Shown in pieces: positions 61,522 through 64,000 of a stretch of 64,000 nt of DNA; within the stretch, counting starts at the first letter, position 1; the number at the start of each line of letters is the position of its first letter. Source of the stretch: Bacteroidaceae bacterium (GTDB taxonomy: Bacteria; Bacteroidota; Bacteroidia; Bacteroidales; Bacteroidaceae). The stretch is from positions 1 through 64,000 of the forward strand of contig JAGBBX010000033.1 in the NCBI GenBank assembly GCA_017938245.1, read 5' to 3'. A model generated the notes under the pieces. It was not told the DNA's origin. It did not search any database and was given only the letters and a program-made list of their open reading frames with translations. The position numbers and the translations under genes were made by a program.

Positions 61522-64000
61522 ATGGAAGTCGATTATTCAAAATTTACAAATAAATCGAGAGATGCTATATCTAAAGCTTTCTCTTTAACCAAACAATGCC
61601 AATACGCAGAAGTGGAACCTCAACTTATGATGGTTGCGATATTGCAGGAAGGTAATGAAATGATACCATTTATGCTAAACAATATGAATGTTGATAAAGG
61701 TTCATTTCTTACTTCTGTAAGTAATTCTATGAGGATGATAAGGCATCGTGCCTCAGAAGAACATCATTTGTCACAGTCTCTTCAGCAAGTCTTACAAAAG
61801 TCGTGTGATTTGGCATTGTCAGATGGTAATAATGTAGTTGCCTTAGAGTATATATTCTGGGCATTAGGTGAGGTTGATAACCCCATTAAAGATATTATGA
61901 CTGAGTTTGGAATAAACTCGGAGAAGTTGAGGCAAGCAGTTCATCTGTTTAGAAGCGGAACACCGGAATCGCCTTCAATTAACAATGTAGACGAGGAGAA
62001 CATCCCAAATCTGTATAAGTATGGCAGAAATTTAATCCTTGCAGCCGAAAATGGAGAAATAGAGGCTGTAATAGGAAGAGATGAAGAAATAAGACGCATT
62101 CTTCAAATTATATCCAGAAAGACAAAAAACAATCCGGTGCTTATAGGTGAACCTGGAACCGGAAAAACTGCAATAGTAGAAGGACTAGCCAATAGAATTA
62201 CACGCGGTGAAGTTCCACAAGAACTTAAGGAACTTAAGCTTTTTAGTGTAGATATAGCGTCTCTTATTGCAGGAGCCCAAATGCAAGGAGAATTTGAAAA
62301 TAGGTTGAAGAAAGTCATAGAAGAGGCTAAATCTGACCCGAATGTAATACTATTCATAGATGAGATACACTTATTAATGGGAGCTGGCAAATCCGGTGGA
62401 GCGATGGATGCAGCCAACATTCTAAAGCCAGAGATGGCACGAGGTGTATTGAAGATAATAGGTGCAACAACGGTTGATGAATATAGACAATATATCGAGA
62501 AGGATAAAGCTTTTGAACGTCGTTTCCAAAAGGTTAATGTAGAAGAGCCCGATATAGCCTCAGCAGTTTCTATAATGAGAGGTATTAAGAGCAGATTCGA
62601 GAATCATCATCATATTAAGATTCTAGATGAGGCTATTGTTGCAGCAGTAAATTTGTCGCATAGATACATTACAAATCGTTTCTTGCCGGATAAGGCGATA
62701 GACCTTGTAGATGAGGCTGCTTCAAATATGAGAATAAACCAATCTTCCTTACCTCATGATATTGAACTTTTAAAAGCTCAAATCAGATATAAAGAAGTTG
62801 AGCGGGAATCACTCATTCAAGATGGTTCAAGTACATCACTGCCTAATATACAGGAACTTGAGCAGGAGATTGAAAATCTAAAGGAGCAAGAAAATGTTCT
62901 TTATGCAAAATGGCAAAATGAGAGAAGAGCACTTGACATATTACAAGAATTAATGTCACAGCTCCAAAGATTATCGATTAATCGTGAAACTGCCGAACTA
63001 CAGGGTCGTTATGCTGATGCAGTTGAACTTCAGCGACAAGAGACTGCAATTAAAACACAAATTGATAGCATTACAACTGAAATTAACAGTAATTCTTCTT
63101 CATTATTAAAAACAGCGCTAGATGAAAAGGATATTATGAAGGTTGTTACTGTCTGGACTGGAATTCCAATGACCAATATGACTGAAGATGACAATGAGAA
63201 ATTACTACATATTGAAGAAGCACTGCACGCTTCAGTAGTAGGTCAGGAGTCTGCGGTAAAAGCTGTATCAGATGCAATCAGAAGGAATCGTTTGGGACTA
63301 AATGACCCAGGAAAGCCTATTGGCACTTTTCTATTTCTAGGAACAACAGGAGTTGGAAAAACAGAGCTATGTAAAGCATTGGCCGGATATTTATTTAATA
63401 GCCGAGATATGATAATCAGGATTGATATGAGCGAATATCAGCAAGAGCATTCAGTATCACGTCTATTTGGTGCTCCTCCCGGCTATGTAGGCTATGATGC
63501 AGGTGGGCAGTTGACCGAGGCTGTGAGAAGAAAGCCGTATAGTGTCGTACTTTTTGATGAAATTGAAAAAGCACATCCAAAAGTGTTTGAGACCCTGCTG
63601 CAGGTTCTCGATGATGGACGTATGACAGATGGACAAGGAAGGGTCATAGATTTCAAAAATACAATTATTGTTATGACTTCCAATATGGGACAGGATATCA
63701 TAAATCAGAACTTAATAGGTTGTTCTATTAACCAAGAGAAGATTAGTGCAACATCCAATTTGGTGATTATGCAACTGAAACAGCGTGTGGCACCTGAATT
63801 TTTGAATAGGATAGATGACATTATAATGTTTCTACCTCTTACACCTGAGGATATTAAACATATCGTAACAATCCAATTGTCGGCCTTTAAAGATAAGTTA
63901 AACAAGAATAATATTAATATAAATTTTGATGATTCAGTTATAGCATTACTATCCATTAAAGGCTATAAGCCTGAATATGGAGGAAGACCTGTCAAAAGAG
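61522..64000 (+). CDS. ClpB-like AAA+ disaggregase (partial, runs off window)
   Basis: This frame of 826 residues to the window end has a Clp_N domain (1-145), D1 AAA+ (Walker A GEPGTGKT 209-216, Walker B VILFIDE 275-281, Arg fingers R333-R334), a ClpB-type coiled-coil middle domain (about 420-520) and D2 (Walker A GTTGVGKT near 607, GAPPGYVGYD near 652, Walker B VVLFDE near 675). The D1 pore loop reads AGAQMQGEFE where ClpB has an aromatic residue (KYRG). No ClpP-binding loop is evident. It is the unfoldase of the island. The true end lies beyond the window. Confidence 0.88.
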   Translation, partial: MEVDYSKFTNKSRDAISKAFSLTKQCQYAEVEPQLMMVAILQEGNEMIPFMLNNMNVDKGSFLTSVSNSMRMIRHRASEEHHLSQSLQQVLQKSCDLALSDGNNVVALEYIFWALGEVDNPIKDIMTEFGINSEKLRQAVHLFRSGTPESPSINNVDEENIPNLYKYGRNLILAAENGEIEAVIGRDEEIRRILQIISRKTKNNPVLIGEPGTGKTAIVEGLANRITRGEVPQELKELKLFSVDIASLIAGAQMQGEFENRLKKVIEEAKSDPNVILFIDEIHLLMGAGKSGGAMDAANILKPEMARGVLKIIGATTVDEYRQYIEKDKAFERRFQKVNVEEPDIASAVSIMRGIKSRFENHHHIKILDEAIVAAVNLSHRYITNRFLPDKAIDLVDEAASNMRINQSSLPHDIELLKAQIRYKEVERESLIQDGSSTSLPNIQELEQEIENLKEQENVLYAKWQNERRALDILQELMSQLQRLSINRETAELQGRYADAVELQRQETAIKTQIDSITTEINSNSSSLLKTALDEKDIMKVVTVWTGIPMTNMTEDDNEKLLHIEEALHASVVGQESAVKAVSDAIRRNRLGLNDPGKPIGTFLFLGTTGVGKTELCKALAGYLFNSRDMIIRIDMSEYQQEHSVSRLFGAPPGYVGYDAGGQLTEAVRRKPYSVVLFDEIEKAHPKVFETLLQVLDDGRMTDGQGRVIDFKNTIIVMTSNMGQDIINQNLIGCSINQEKISATSNLVIMQLKQRVAPEFLNRIDDIIMFLPLTPEDIKHIVTIQLSAFKDKLNKNNININFDDSVIALLSIKGYKPEYGGRPVKR

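Noticed and set aside
53870-64000. Possible integrative element with its own integrase, or a retron with the nearby RNA
   Set aside because: No integrase, transposase, reverse transcriptase or attachment repeat is visible in the window; the island's ends cannot be defined from this sequence.

Overview
The window is chromosomal DNA of a member of the Bacteroidetes, most likely order Bacteroidales. The gene content points there: a Bacteroidetes-type LptD, a type IX secretion sorting tail, a serine-type sulfatase beside its radical-SAM maturase, a deaminase/PIG-L fusion, an SDR-type threonine dehydrogenase next to kbl, methylmalonyl-CoA genes and a FeoAB fusion. Promoters also fit the Bacteroidetes form (TTTG about 19 nt before TAnnTTTG). 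No ribosomal RNA is present, so the genus stays open.

Region 1 (1-22.9 kb) is mostly core genome. It holds a lipid A type acyltransferase, tRNA-Arg(CCG), a glycosyltransferase, asnA-ung, lptD, an HD-domain protein, and a five-gene run (VTC-type polymerase, DUF4956 membrane protein, DUF2490 protein, sorting-tail protein, large surface beta protein). Then come pyrH, yraN-yjbR-birA, tadA, psd-pssA, dnaE and trxA. Genes are separated by unusually clean terminator palindromes.

Region 2 (22.9-53.9 kb) mixes glycan use and general metabolism. A minus-strand operon holds anaerobic sulfatase maturase, sulfatase, deaminase/PIG-L fusion and a GH35 protein. The last two have substitutions at classical catalytic positions. 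Next come a ROK kinase, a Gfo/Idh protein with an odd Ala/Lys-rich tail, the threonine-to-glycine pair kbl/tdh, nadA, a PAP2 phosphatase, and feoAB with hemerythrin and LuxR genes. After these are fRMsr, a GT2/acetyltransferase pair, an FKBP lipoprotein, a 188-bp MITE, acyl-CoA ligase, the methylmalonyl-CoA cluster and a GH20 hexosaminidase.

Region 3 (about 53.9 kb to the window end) is an A+T-richer accessory island. It starts with a structured RNA candidate and continues with a co-directional set of genes: membrane-anchored JAB (JAMM) protease, E2-like protein with its cysteine, tiny protein, ThiF/E1-like protein, a Clp_N-TM-DnaJ zinc-finger fusion, a radical SAM/SPASM enzyme, a stand-alone Clp_N protein, three tiny proteins (two membrane ones carrying a YNxxTGEFE motif), and a ClpB-like AAA+ unfoldase cut by the window end. 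This looks like a ubiquitin-like or peptide-modification system tied to a disaggregase. The TGEFE motif recurs in the tiny proteins and, in weaker form, in the stand-alone Clp_N protein. It is the best candidate in the window for an undescribed system. Its function is inference; no ubiquitin-like protein with a GG tail is visible.
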